Shown: positions 25,901-34,157, numbered from the stretch's first letter. The stretch: DNA of 64,000 nucleotides from Candidatus Rifleibacteriota bacterium (GCA_015232575.1 JADFZL010000016.1:62001-126000), one strand, 5' to 3'. Made by a program: numbers and translations. Notes: generated by a model from the sequence alone, not told the origin.

Positions 25901-27809
25901 TCCACGCCCTAAATTTCTCTCGCTTACCAAATGGAAAAGCCTGCTTGACTTCTTAGCCAGACAGAAAAATCAAGTGTTGTATGCGGAACTATCAGAAACA
26001 TTAGACGCTCTTAACATATTTCCAGGACATCCATTTCTGCTGAGGCTGGCAGTGTCATCATTGGAGCTGTGTTCAAGACATATTCCATTTAGTCGGCAAC
26101 TCACACCAGCGCAAATTACCAAAGCAGCTGATTCTCTCAGTAGACAGGAAACGAATTCCCAAGAGGCGAAGGCAGATTTGGCCATTTTGCGAATATTTTT
26201 CGGATCAGTCCCTGAAGGACAGGATCTAGATTTTTTTCACATTATTGCGAAAGCGACTGTTGGTATACCATCTCTTTGGAAGGCTCTGTTGAACGCGCTT
26301 CATGGCAGTCGTCTTTCTAAACCTCGTATTCGGGTGTTACTCGTGAAGACGTATTTAGGCATGGGAGTAAGTCATTCGCATGCCCACATTGCAGTCGAAC
26401 AGCTTCGAGATGCTCTTCAGAATCGAAAGTCTGACTTAGACAATTTCGCGACCTGGAATCGGCTGGCATTACCCCTGCCATACCCAAAATCGCCGGTGCA
26501 ACCCCGTTTAGAGGGTGGTATTCCCTTGCGACCAATTCGGTTTGAGTCCTTGGAATTGCGGGACATCGGTGGTCTTCACCATCTCAAACTGTCATTCACA
26601 CCCCCAGCAGACGATAAAGGCCAGTGGGTGGTCATTCTCGGGCCAAATGGTATTGGCAAGACTACGTTGCTACGTAGCTTGGTGCTGGCTTTGCGCAGTG
26701 TGAATGACCCTGCCATCTGGCCTAAGGGTGCGTTTGCCCATTCTTGGCAGCGAGTATGCGAAATTGATGAAGCACGCTTGATAGATTCCACCATAATAGT
26801 CAAGCTTGGTGATGGTGTCGAGCACAAAACCCTCATTCGACAAAATGATTCCATTAGTATTACGCAGTTGCCAGAGCAAAATCACCCGCGTCTTTTTCCT
26901 CTCTTCGCTTACGGGTGTCGTCGCGGTTCTGCCCTTGGTGGAACAGCTCGACAGGTGAATCTAACTGACGACGACGGCCCGGAGGTCGCCACACTGTTTG
27001 ACGAGGGTGCTGATCTAATCCACGCCGAGACTTGGCTGCTTCAACTGGAGGGTGATGCGTCGAAGAATCCTCGAAGTAAGACAATCTTCGAAAGTGTGAT
27101 TGGGGCTATGAAGGATCTGTTGGACCTAGTCTCAGTGGAAGTAGCTGAACGTAAGGTGTGGGTTACCGAGCATGGTCGCCCGAAGCTTCTCTTCAGCTCA
27201 CTAAGTGACGGTTATCTCACTAGTGCTGGCTGGTTCCTCGACCTTGTGGCTCGCTGGATCACGCTGGCCGATCGGTATCACCATACCATTGAGGAGGGTT
27301 TCTTGGCGCGAATGAGAGGGTTGGTGCTGATTGACGAAATTGACCTGCACCTTCATCCTCGCTGGCAAATTGAAATTATCGCTCGTACTCGCAGATTGCT
27401 TCCTCAGATGTCCTTCGTTGTCACGACCCATAATCCTCTCACACTCGTGGGTGCCAAAGCGGAGGAAATATGGGTTTTGTCTACCGAGGATGGGAGAGTG
27501 AAGGCCACATGTGGGGTTGAGACGCCTTTGTTTCTCACGGGCGGGCAGATCTATCGCCGGTATTTTGGTATTGAGGATATTTACCCCGATGGACTTGGTC
27601 GAACTTTGCAGCGCTATGCCTTTCTATCTGGCTATGCATTGCGTAACGATGATGAACAAAATGAACTCGAACGTCTTCAAAAACAGTTGCGTGATGCGCA
27701 AATCGAACCCGGTTGGGATGTGGTTGCGAGAACCGAACCTCGATCTGAATCTGCGGTGGTTACTGCGCCAAAGAGAGCAATCTCAAGAAAGAAAAGAGGG
27801 ACGGCGTGA
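22962..27809 (+). CDS. Giant NACHT (STAND) NTPase fused to a PtuA/SMC-like AAA ATPase
   Basis: 1615 residues with two separate nucleotide-binding modules. The first is NACHT-like: Walker A GGPGQGKST (145-153), Walker B LLVLDGFDE (267-275), then VVATTRPQGYAGEL and a winged-helix-like RSLQEFMAAWALT segment near 505-520. About 600-1180 is a long, probably helical region with no recognised repeat. The second module begins near 1190 (FESLELRDIGGLHHLKLSF) with Walker A GPNGIGKTT (1227-1235), a signature region SLSDGYLTS (about 1411), Walker B VLIDEIDLHLHP (about 1455) and switch FVVTTHNPLTL. The N-terminal 140 residues match nothing known. AAAGGAG precedes ATG 22962. The gene is visibly richer in G+C than its left neighbours, suggesting transfer. 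The GTGA overlap couples it to an HNH gene. Confidence 0.85.
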   Translation: MVSKNKPLSAASDTLAKAAAKAGISQLALNSARAWLAEQLVAHEYAKLGQGGHVDSQVPLRRVFVDLPVTDGQNVVSQHDPRQYFLSELLSSPPLNLSDYFNLRSIGCLSSSNLEDVVESDGLQFKGRAERHHCKSDLGATLLIGGPGQGKSTLGQLACQVHRAALLKAVESELTSAQRDLVNSFGSVTQKGMSLQQRQSLGFPKSPFLPLQISLPDLAAWLAKVPPNMVNEQLPVLLCFLADLPSAKTCALSADILLALASNMPSLLVLDGFDEVGATQDRERIVAVARDLLLLLARRGASTQVVATTRPQGYAGELSQICVSFRILYLSPLRKEEALEYARKLVDAKISSADLRETTYARLLEAAAEPATERLLTTPLQVTILTALVQHLGRAPRERWNLFSRYFGYTYDREIERNSYASQLLADHRTHIERIHARVALLLQVEAERDGGASARMSGERLKEVIEAVLSEDEVSVDERKYLVGEIAVAAEQRLVFLVEPEPGSFGFEIRSLQEFMAAWALTSGRDTEVEARLQQVAKAPMFRNVALFAASRLFSEGSPLRDVLADRICGSLDNDSDDELFCFTRAGGLLALETLEEGAVLSQPKRARALMTRATGLLSLPPGNEHVRLARVANSDTTVVLQNAIEQTLGCNQNECKFNPQAAWVCLIDATNRNEKWAIELGDKFWSKLDEVPLLLNVCDRVQIPIGRWVATKLEHSAEVISPECFVNMPVIPLEPGISHNWVSWLVEVNEKRERCRRAGRFWGGHPLMTCQALDKIIPTHPVPTPWKVWVMAAQFEIEPNASQLAKTLLAVAKGIPVSEWQGLQWFSSWPLFTCLAAAETPAELCGFAEKLLSGELGDTADWRNAEKSWNVKRDLAAVLDYATEAIPWSKESIKQAPPLFGFPAWKVLSSAGGNALTIQTLLSKAKHAFQKNCSPKIKQRLAEICLDFLGYVSTGASIKNFDVSELLEAAPGNVLFLFPRPKFLSLTKWKSLLDFLARQKNQVLYAELSETLDALNIFPGHPFLLRLAVSSLELCSRHIPFSRQLTPAQITKAADSLSRQETNSQEAKADLAILRIFFGSVPEGQDLDFFHIIAKATVGIPSLWKALLNALHGSRLSKPRIRVLLVKTYLGMGVSHSHAHIAVEQLRDALQNRKSDLDNFATWNRLALPLPYPKSPVQPRLEGGIPLRPIRFESLELRDIGGLHHLKLSFTPPADDKGQWVVILGPNGIGKTTLLRSLVLALRSVNDPAIWPKGAFAHSWQRVCEIDEARLIDSTIIVKLGDGVEHKTLIRQNDSISITQLPEQNHPRLFPLFAYGCRRGSALGGTARQVNLTDDDGPEVATLFDEGADLIHAETWLLQLEGDASKNPRSKTIFESVIGAMKDLLDLVSVEVAERKVWVTEHGRPKLLFSSLSDGYLTSAGWFLDLVARWITLADRYHHTIEEGFLARMRGLVLIDEIDLHLHPRWQIEIIARTRRLLPQMSFVVTTHNPLTLVGAKAEEIWVLSTEDGRVKATCGVETPLFLTGGQIYRRYFGIEDIYPDGLGRTLQRYAFLSGYALRNDDEQNELERLQKQLRDAQIEPGWDVVARTEPRSESAVVTAPKRAISRKKRGTA

Positions 27810-28627
27810 TTCGAATTGTTCGTGGCAATGAACCTGCCTCCTTGATGCCAGTCAGAGACGCGCAGTTGTCAATCCTTCGCACACTAGGGCATGCACCAAA
27901 CTCCAGGGATATTGAGGGATACAGAGTTGTGGCTGATGGCTTATGGCGGGCTCAGCACTATAAGTGTTGCTATTGCGAGCGCAAGATCATGAAGGCTTAC
28001 CATGACGTCGAACACTATCGCCCGAAAGCTAGTGCAGATCGTCGCCCTGGTTCTTTGTTAACGCATGGCTATTGGTGGCTGGCCTTTACGTGGAACAATC
28101 TTCTCTTTGCTTGTCCAAGTTGTAACCGGTCTGGAAAGAACGATAGGTTTCCTTTGGACCATGGTTCCATTCCGATTATGGGAGAGGAACTACCGCCGGG
28201 TGGAGAAATTCCTTTGCTTCTCGATCCAGGCTCAAGCATCAATCCAGTTGAACATATCCAATTCGTTCTAAAATCTGTAGGTCCGAAGGGGAGCCCAAAG
28301 CATTGGTGGGCACAACCTCGCAATAGGAGTCGCTTTGGTCATACGACAATTGATGTCTGCGCATTAAATTGCGACGAACTGCGTGAACTGCGGAGCGACT
28401 ACTTCGAAACAACAATTGCCCCCAAGGTTAAGGCGCTCAATGAGGCTCTTGCAACTGCCCAAAGGGAGTTGATCCAACGGGAATATGACCGGGCGCTTGA
28501 ATTATTCAATCCCAGGCTCCCTAACGTCGCATTCGCTTATGATGCTTTGTGTTCGTCCATTCCCTCTGCCAAACTGAAATATGCTATTCAAATGAGGTGG
28601 CCTCTCCCGAAGCAGGTTGGGTTATAA
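27806..28627 (+). CDS. HNH endonuclease, PtuB/TIGR02646-like
   Basis: 273 residues. The HNH module is complete: KCCYCERKI (first zinc Cys pair), DVEHYRPKA with the catalytic-site histidine, then WWLAFTWNNLLFACPSCNRS with the second Cys pair, and GKNDRFPLD. This spacing and the W-N-N-L-x-x-A-C-x-x-C-N pattern are those of the HNH proteins that partner PtuA ATPases in Septu and in Septu-type retrons (TIGR02646). It begins with GTG 27806 overlapping the ATPase stop. The pairing implies that the fused ATPase controls this nuclease; the target (phage DNA, host DNA or RNA) is not visible. Confidence 0.85.
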   Translation: MIRIVRGNEPASLMPVRDAQLSILRTLGHAPNSRDIEGYRVVADGLWRAQHYKCCYCERKIMKAYHDVEHYRPKASADRRPGSLLTHGYWWLAFTWNNLLFACPSCNRSGKNDRFPLDHGSIPIMGEELPPGGEIPLLLDPGSSINPVEHIQFVLKSVGPKGSPKHWWAQPRNRSRFGHTTIDVCALNCDELRELRSDYFETTIAPKVKALNEALATAQRELIQREYDRALELFNPRLPNVAFAYDALCSSIPSAKLKYAIQMRWPLPKQVGL

Positions 28628-28961
28628 GTAAAACGATTGAAAATCTTAGAAGCAAATACTTTTGATGATTATTTCTTAATACCTAATTTTTTTGTTTATC
28701 ATAAATTCTAAAATATCAAACACAAACTATCTTGATATGAATTTATTAACCTCTATTCATTTGAACCATTGATGAAACTGGTAAGAGTGTAAACATAACA
28801 TTTGCTCGACCAGCCAGTCGCTACACCGGGTTAGCTGGTGAGTTCGTAGTAAGCTGAGAACAAAAAGAGATTATTATGAAAAAATTTCACGAATTGAAGA
28901 GCATTAATAATCTGTTCAGCGTGATATATTTGGATAAATACTTTGAAAGGGTAACGTTATT
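28628..28961. other. Intergenic region with a possible 34-codon ORF
   Basis: 334 A+T-rich bases after the HNH gene without a clear terminator. ATG 28876, following AAAAGAG, opens 34 codons (28876-28980) that run into the ATPase start; no motif is seen. The last bases before the ATPase (GAAAGGGTAACGTTAT) are shared with the truncated ATPase copy at 16042, so homology extends into the leader. Confidence 0.4.
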
Positions 28962-29732
28962 ATGGCTGGGCGGAAAATGATTGCGAAGAAGCGTCCTATG
29001 GGAGCGCCATTCCTTCGTCGCATTGTTGGACAATTGGAAGACGTTGACCGAAGCCGCCACCCCTTTAACGTCCGGGCTTTTTCTCATGGAATTGACATTG
29101 CGTTTCGAAGTAATGTTACATTCTTTGTCGGTGAAAATGGAAGTGGCAAATCAACGCTTCTGGAAGCGCTTGCTGAATGCATTGGATTCAACCCTGAGGG
29201 TGGCAATCGCGACCATCAACGCGAAATTTTTGCAGATCGTTCTGAGTTGGCGCAGGCTTTAAGATTGTCATGGATGCCACGAATTTCTGAAGGTTTCTTC
29301 ATGCGTGCTGAAAGCTTTTATAATTTCGCCACTTACATCGAGCAAGTATCAGACTTACGCGCCTATGGTGGAAAATCATTCCATAAGCAATCTCACGGAG
29401 AATCATTTCTTTCTCTCTTTGCCAACCGATTCGAGCAGGGAATTTACATTCTTGATGAACCAGAAGCGGCGCTTTCACCACAAAGACAGCTTTCTTTTCT
29501 TCAGATTATTCATAGCCTTGAGGCGCCGTGCCAGGCCCAGTTTATCATTTCTACTCATTCTCCAATTATTCTCGCTTATCCGGGTGCAGTGCTTTATAGC
29601 CTTGATGGAGACAGAATTGAAGAAATTTCTTACCGTGAAACAGAGCACTTTTTGTTAACCCGTGATTTTCTCAATTCACCGGAGAGATATTTCAAACATC
29701 TTTTTGAAACACCGAATGACGATGAATGCTGA
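28962..29732 (+). CDS. COG3910-like predicted ATPase
   Basis: 256 residues of the compact AAA/ABC-type ATPases grouped as COG3910. Walker A is VTFFVGENGSGKSTLLEAL with GFNPEGG after it. AESFYNFATYIEQ and SHGESFLSLF form the signature region, YILDEPEAALSPQRQ is Walker B, and FIISTHSPIILAYPGA the switch. The C-terminal TEHFLLTRDFLNSPERYF is typical of the family. Its cellular role is not established; it often stands alone in accessory DNA. A second, truncated copy lies 13 kb upstream at 16042-16202, so the gene or its carrier has been duplicated or exchanged. Confidence 0.82.
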   Translation: MAGRKMIAKKRPMGAPFLRRIVGQLEDVDRSRHPFNVRAFSHGIDIAFRSNVTFFVGENGSGKSTLLEALAECIGFNPEGGNRDHQREIFADRSELAQALRLSWMPRISEGFFMRAESFYNFATYIEQVSDLRAYGGKSFHKQSHGESFLSLFANRFEQGIYILDEPEAALSPQRQLSFLQIIHSLEAPCQAQFIISTHSPIILAYPGAVLYSLDGDRIEEISYRETEHFLLTRDFLNSPERYFKHLFETPNDDEC

Positions 29733-30097
29733 CATTTTGCATGATGCAATTACGAAACTTGAATTGATACACACATTCGAATAAATCTGGATATGCGTGA
29801 AAACACGCTTTTTCTCTAATTTTCTGAACAGGAGAAGCTCTCTTATGAAAAATCAGAGGGTTCTTTCATGAAACTCCGAAAAAGCAATACAGATAGAAAT
29901 CCGGCAGAGAAAATGCAATCGCATTAGTCAGTTTTCACTGCTTTTTAAGGGGTTATTTAAGATTTCCCATTTCCCCTCGAAACCATATCTTTCAGTATTA
30001 AGAATCTAAAGTGTCGCTATTTTTGAATTTTTCCATCTGTACTGGATGGTTCCCGGTTCCGAAGAGAATCGAACGGGACAGGAAAAAAAGGAGGCTT
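29733..30097. other. Intergenic region between the island and the sulfur operon
   Basis: 365 bases with no convincing gene. It should hold the promoter of the sulfur operon, but no clear -35/-10 pair was recognised. The frame of the next gene is open up to 30011, but only the ATG at 30098 has a ribosome site (AAGGAGG). Confidence 0.4.
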
Positions 30098-32146
30098 ATG
30101 AAAGTAAATCGTATTCGTGTGATATTCGGTTTGGGGAGTATTGCGTTCTTACTGCTGTGGTCAAACCTTTGTGCAGGAGCCGGTCTTAAGGATACGGAGT
30201 CGGCTTCGCATGGCGATACCGCTGCCTGGTATGATCTAGTAAACACGTATCAGGGAACAAAATTTCAGGTGATACAGTTCAATCTTGCCGTGTTGTCGCA
30301 CTACTCGTATCTGCTGATCAGCGGAAAGGAAGCGTTGGTCGTTGATCCCGGGCGCGATGTCGAGGCCTATCTAGAAGCGGCACGCAAAGCCGGAGCAGAG
30401 ATCAAGGGTGTTTTTTTAACCCACTCGCATGCCGATTTCGTGGCTGGACACATGGAGATGGCAAAAGCGGTTGGCTGTCCCATTTTCTTCGGTGACGCAT
30501 CGGCTCCTTTGTATCCTCATAAATCAATCAAAGAGGGTTCAGTAATCACAGTGGGAGAGGCGCAGGTCAGAATTCTGGAAACTCCCGGCCATACTCCCGA
30601 TGGGTTATGTGGCGTGGTGAGTGCGAAATCGGCGCCGGACAAACCTGAAATGATGTTCTCGGGAGACACGCTGTTTGTTGGAAGTGTTGGTCGTCCGGAT
30701 TTGATGGGAGGAACCACTTCCGCTGCAGAATTGGCGGGAATGATGTTCGATACCTGGAATCAAAAACTGTCGAAGTTGCCTGATACGGTACAAGTTCTGC
30801 CCGCGCATGGCGCCGGGTCTCTTTGCGGCGCTCATCTGAGCGATGATCCTTCCTCGACCATCGGCCGCGAACGCACATCGAATGCTTATCTGAAATTCTC
30901 CGACAGTCGGTCTGCTTTTATTTCATCTGTTCTTGATGGTCTTCCCGATGCTCCTCAGTACTTCAAACACAATGCCAAAATGAATCATGACGGTCCCGAG
31001 CTGGTCAACTGGAAAGGTCTGTTATCAGAATCCGCCAGCCCCAGCGAAACGTTAATGGATGCAGAAAAATCGTTTGTCGTGGATTTGCGCGGAGCGAAAG
31101 AATTCGCTGATGGTCACATTCCGAACTCGGTAAACATAGCTTTGCGCGGTCGCCTGGAAACCTGGGTCGGCATAATTGTTCCCTGGGGTTCGAACGTTAT
31201 TCTCTGCGGCAGTACCGAGGAGATCAAAGAGGCCGCCCATCGCCTGCAGAGGGTTGGGTATCGAGCCGGATTCATTAGATGGGAGTCATGGAAAAAGTCG
31301 GAATTGCCTCAACTCAGGAATGCCATGATCAAGCCCGCTGAACTGTATTCCCAAATGCAGAAAGGAACAGCGCCCATCATCGTGGATGTTCGTCTTCCAA
31401 GTGAATGGATGGGCCTCAGGATAGGTCAGGTGATCAACCTCCCCTTGAATCAATTGGGTGAGCTGGCTCCGAAGAAGCTCAATCAACAGGAGCCGGTTGT
31501 GGCGGTCTGCAACTCAGCCTATCGGTCCAATCTCGCTATCGGTATTCTGGAACGAGTAGGTTTTAAACTGGCCACCAGCATGGAAGGCGGAAGTGAAGCC
31601 TGGATTGAAGCAGGATTTCCCGTCGTACAAGCCGAAAAAAGTGCCGGGGCGGTGTCGGGAAACGCTGAACCTGCACAATTGCGGCAGGTAAATCTGCCCG
31701 ATCGGATTTCTCCAGCAGAATTGAAACGGTTGGTTATCGATCTTCCAGGCTCCTTTGAACTGATCGATCTGCGGCCCGCACCACAGTCGGCCGATTACAA
31801 ACCGCTGGGGGCAAGAGCGGTGGACGTCGTCGAAGTGATGACCAATCCGGTGTTCCTTGTGGGGGAAATTCCTCTGATTATCGTTGATCGTGATGGCTCA
31901 ATCGCTTTGATGGTGGCAGGGATTCTTTCACAGAAGACCAAACGTCCGATCAAAGTTCTGTATGGCGGTATGGAAGCTTACTGGGCCGAGAGCGAACTTC
32001 AGCAACCCGGCTCCGTTTCGTCCGGCATGATCGGTAAACCATCTTCCGGAGCTCACGGAAGCGGCATTGTGCCGATTCCCGCTCCATCTTCTGCTCCGGT
32101 TCCCGCCCAACCGGCAAAACCCAAAAAGAAAAGCGCCGGGTGCTAA
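30098..32146 (+). CDS. Exported metallo-beta-lactamase/rhodanese fusion (persulfide or polysulfide metabolism)
   Basis: 682 residues from ATG 30098. A signal peptide (VNRIRVIFGLGSIAFLLLW to about residue 30) is followed by an ETHE1/glyoxalase-II-like MBL domain with the zinc motif THSHADFVAGH, ETPGHTPDG and FSGDTLFVGSVGRPDL. Three rhodanese-like domains follow: the first (VVDLRGAKEFADGHIPNSVN) has no normal active-site loop, the second (IVDVRLPSEW) has active loop CNSAYRS, and the third (LIDLRPAP) has D where the cysteine should be. So one catalytic rhodanese is flanked by two degenerate ones. The C-terminus is Pro/Ala-rich and ends in Cys. It sits 6 bases before YeeE/YedE genes, which points to periplasmic sulfane-sulfur handling feeding import (inference). 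Confidence 0.82.
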   Translation: MKVNRIRVIFGLGSIAFLLLWSNLCAGAGLKDTESASHGDTAAWYDLVNTYQGTKFQVIQFNLAVLSHYSYLLISGKEALVVDPGRDVEAYLEAARKAGAEIKGVFLTHSHADFVAGHMEMAKAVGCPIFFGDASAPLYPHKSIKEGSVITVGEAQVRILETPGHTPDGLCGVVSAKSAPDKPEMMFSGDTLFVGSVGRPDLMGGTTSAAELAGMMFDTWNQKLSKLPDTVQVLPAHGAGSLCGAHLSDDPSSTIGRERTSNAYLKFSDSRSAFISSVLDGLPDAPQYFKHNAKMNHDGPELVNWKGLLSESASPSETLMDAEKSFVVDLRGAKEFADGHIPNSVNIALRGRLETWVGIIVPWGSNVILCGSTEEIKEAAHRLQRVGYRAGFIRWESWKKSELPQLRNAMIKPAELYSQMQKGTAPIIVDVRLPSEWMGLRIGQVINLPLNQLGELAPKKLNQQEPVVAVCNSAYRSNLAIGILERVGFKLATSMEGGSEAWIEAGFPVVQAEKSAGAVSGNAEPAQLRQVNLPDRISPAELKRLVIDLPGSFELIDLRPAPQSADYKPLGARAVDVVEVMTNPVFLVGEIPLIIVDRDGSIALMVAGILSQKTKRPIKVLYGGMEAYWAESELQQPGSVSSGMIGKPSSGAHGSGIVPIPAPSSAPVPAQPAKPKKKSAGC

Positions 32147-32152
32147 AACTAT

Positions 32153-32680
32153 ATGAATACAGTATCTGAAAAGGGTTCTTCGCCGCAGCCGGCAAATCCG
32201 TATCTGGCAGGTTTCATACTGGGACTTGCCCTTTTGGCTTCCTTTCTACTGTTGGGAACAGGTCTGGGAGCATCTGCAGGCCTTGCCCGTCTGACCGCCT
32301 GGTGCGGGCTGTGCGTTGCTCCCGGACATTTTTCCGCAACCGAGTATTTTGGCGCCTGGGGAACCCAGCCCCTGAACTATTATCTGGTATTTATGCTCCT
32401 GGGAACATTCCTGGGGGGAATGGTTTCTGCGTTGCTTAGCGGTCGCCATTCTTTGCAAGTCGAGCGCGGACAAGCCTGCCCAGTATCTTCAAGGCTGCTT
32501 TTTGCTCTGATCGGCGGGGTTCTGGCAGGATTTGCCAGTCGCCTGGCTCAGGGCTGCACTTCAGGGCAGGCGTTGACCGGAAGTGCTTTGCTATTGACCG
32601 GAAGTCTCATATACCTCGGCTGTGTATTTGCCGGGGGCTACGCGGCGGCCTGGTTTTTTCGGAGGCAATGGCATGATTGA
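32153..32680 (+). CDS. YeeE/YedE-family sulfur transporter subunit, short
   Basis: 175 residues with four or five membrane segments. The family motif GGVLAGFASRLAQGCTSGQA near residues 120-138 contains the cysteine that passes thiosulfate or sulfur in the YeeE (TsuA) structure. A second cysteine-bearing patch is LTAWCGLCVAPGHF near 45-58. YeeE/YedE proteins import thiosulfate or related sulfane sulfur. Here the transporter appears as two halves, this gene and the next, which overlap by 8 bases. Confidence 0.8.
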   Translation: MNTVSEKGSSPQPANPYLAGFILGLALLASFLLLGTGLGASAGLARLTAWCGLCVAPGHFSATEYFGAWGTQPLNYYLVFMLLGTFLGGMVSALLSGRHSLQVERGQACPVSSRLLFALIGGVLAGFASRLAQGCTSGQALTGSALLLTGSLIYLGCVFAGGYAAAWFFRRQWHD

Positions 32681-33848
32681 GACCCTCTATTCGCTTGATG
32701 CTCTTCAGACGCCGGTTGCGTTTTTGCTGGCACTTCTCATCGGCCTGGGGTTCGGAACTGCCCTTGAACAAGCAGGATTTGGCAGTTCGCGCCGACTCAG
32801 TGCGATTTTCTATTTTCGTGACATGACAGTGCTGAAGGTGATGTTTACCGCCGTCATAACCGCGATGCTGGGGTTGAGCTATTGTTTTGCTCTCGGCATG
32901 CTGAAACCCGGTGATCTGAATCTGCTGGAAACCATTTATGGTGCGCAGATTATTGGTGGCCTGATTTTTGGAATCGGCTTCGTTATGGGCGGTTGGTGCC
33001 CGGGAACAGCGGCCGTAGGTTTGGCAAGCGGACGCATTGATGCGCTGGTTTTCCTGGTTGGGGCCATGCTGGGAAGTCTTGTGTTCAATGAAGCGTTTCC
33101 GATGGTTAAGCACTTGGTTAATATTGGAAACCGGGGCATTCTAATGGTATATGACGTTCTCGGCGTGGCCCGCCCTGTTTTTGCTTTCGGGTTTGCCGGA
33201 ATAGCCGTCATAAGTTTCTGGGGATCAGAATTGATCGAAGAATGGCAGGGAACTGGCAATCTGCGTGGCCGTCTGGGATCATTGATTCTGGTGACAATCG
33301 GTTTTCTGGGTGCGGCAGGCGGGTTATTTCTTCCCATCCCCTCGCTTTCGGGAACCGCGGCAGTACAACCCGTAAAGGATTTGACAACGTACCAGAGCCT
33401 TCTTGAAACTGTTGATCAAGGGGAAGATCATATTGAACCCGAAGACCTCGCCAAACGTCTTTTAACGAATGAGAGCGGGTTGATGCTTGTCGATATAAGA
33501 AGTGCAGCTGAATTCAATCACTTTCACATACGTGGCTCGGTGAACATTCCCTTGCAATCATTGTCCGAGGAGTTGATTCCCTTCAAAAACGTGGGGACGA
33601 TTGTTTTGTATTCCGCCGGAATGACGCACCCCGCACAAGCCCGTGATTTACTGCATCTCCAGGGTTTCTCCAACGTGTATTTCCTGACGGATGGCATCAA
33701 CGGCTTCATAACCCGATGCCTGAAACCAGCTTCGCTGAGGCATGAACCAGTAAGCTCAGAGATGGTCCAGCAAATTAACATCTGGCGTACATATTTCCTG
33801 GAGAGCGAAAATCCACCCCGAACCTCTGTCCTTCCAACTAAAAACTAA
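32673..33848 (+). CDS. YeeE/YedE-family sulfur transporter fused to a rhodanese domain
   Basis: 391 residues from ATG 32673, with TTCGGAGGCAATGGC upstream. The first 240 residues are membrane-spanning, with FGTALEQAGFGSSRRLSAIF and FGIGFVMGGWCPGTAAVGLA, the YedE-type sulfur-relay motif with its cysteine. After a linker, a rhodanese-like domain (about 285-375) has LVDIRSAAEFNHFHIRGSVN, but the active loop is YSAGMTHP without cysteine, so it may bind rather than catalyse. It probably pairs with the short subunit upstream to form one channel and receives sulfur handled by the exported MBL-rhodanese protein. Confidence 0.8.
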   Translation: MIETLYSLDALQTPVAFLLALLIGLGFGTALEQAGFGSSRRLSAIFYFRDMTVLKVMFTAVITAMLGLSYCFALGMLKPGDLNLLETIYGAQIIGGLIFGIGFVMGGWCPGTAAVGLASGRIDALVFLVGAMLGSLVFNEAFPMVKHLVNIGNRGILMVYDVLGVARPVFAFGFAGIAVISFWGSELIEEWQGTGNLRGRLGSLILVTIGFLGAAGGLFLPIPSLSGTAAVQPVKDLTTYQSLLETVDQGEDHIEPEDLAKRLLTNESGLMLVDIRSAAEFNHFHIRGSVNIPLQSLSEELIPFKNVGTIVLYSAGMTHPAQARDLLHLQGFSNVYFLTDGINGFITRCLKPASLRHEPVSSEMVQQINIWRTYFLESENPPRTSVLPTKN

Positions 33849-33940
33849 GTATGCAAAATCTTGAATAAGGGGGCAAATTTGCATGTTAACTTTGAGGTGG
33901 GTCATCATCTCGAACGATTGTGAGAGATCTCATTAATGTG

Positions 33941-33967
33941 AGATTTCTCCCTTCGGTCGAAATGACA
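33941..33967 (-). repeat. 27-bp dispersed repeat, copy A
   Basis: On the minus strand this reads TGTCATTTCGACCGAAGGG followed by AGAAATCT. The same element occurs on the plus strand at 37706-37732 (one change) and 60058-60084 (one change). It has REP-like character: short, intergenic and with a partial TTTCGACCGAA palindrome. Confidence 0.8.
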
Positions 33968-33970
33968 TAA

Positions 33971-34157
33971 ATTATGACTCCCATATTAAGATTTGCTTTA
34001 CTAAGGGCTCGCACACAAATAACTTAAGCAATTTTTTCTGAATCATTACAACTTATGCTTGAATTCACTTATCTTCAAACAATTATCGCATTAAAAAATG
34101 CTCATGTTATTCTTGCGCGGGCCCTAAGAACAGCAAGTCTTACTAAAGGAGTCATAT
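33971..34157. repeat. Large imperfect palindrome, MITE-like
   Basis: About 70 bases on the left (33971-34041) pair imperfectly with the right (34088-34157): for example TATGACTCC with GGAGTCATA, AAGATTTGCT with AGCAAGTCTT, CTAAGGGC with GCCCTAAG, AATAAC with GTTATT, and AATTTTTT with AAAAAATG. The 46-base centre is unpaired. There is no gene inside. The shape suits a miniature inverted-repeat element or a long structured RNA. The gap 33849-34263 holds only this and the 27-bp repeat. Confidence 0.7.

Noticed and set aside
30045..30080. tRNA-like GGTTC...GAATCGAAC stretch
   Set aside because: It resembles a T-arm, but no cloverleaf with acceptor, D and anticodon arms could be drawn around it.
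32607..33337. Long minus-strand frames opposite the YedE-rhodanese gene
   Set aside because: Antisense to well-supported membrane and rhodanese coding sequence; no plausible start and no motif.
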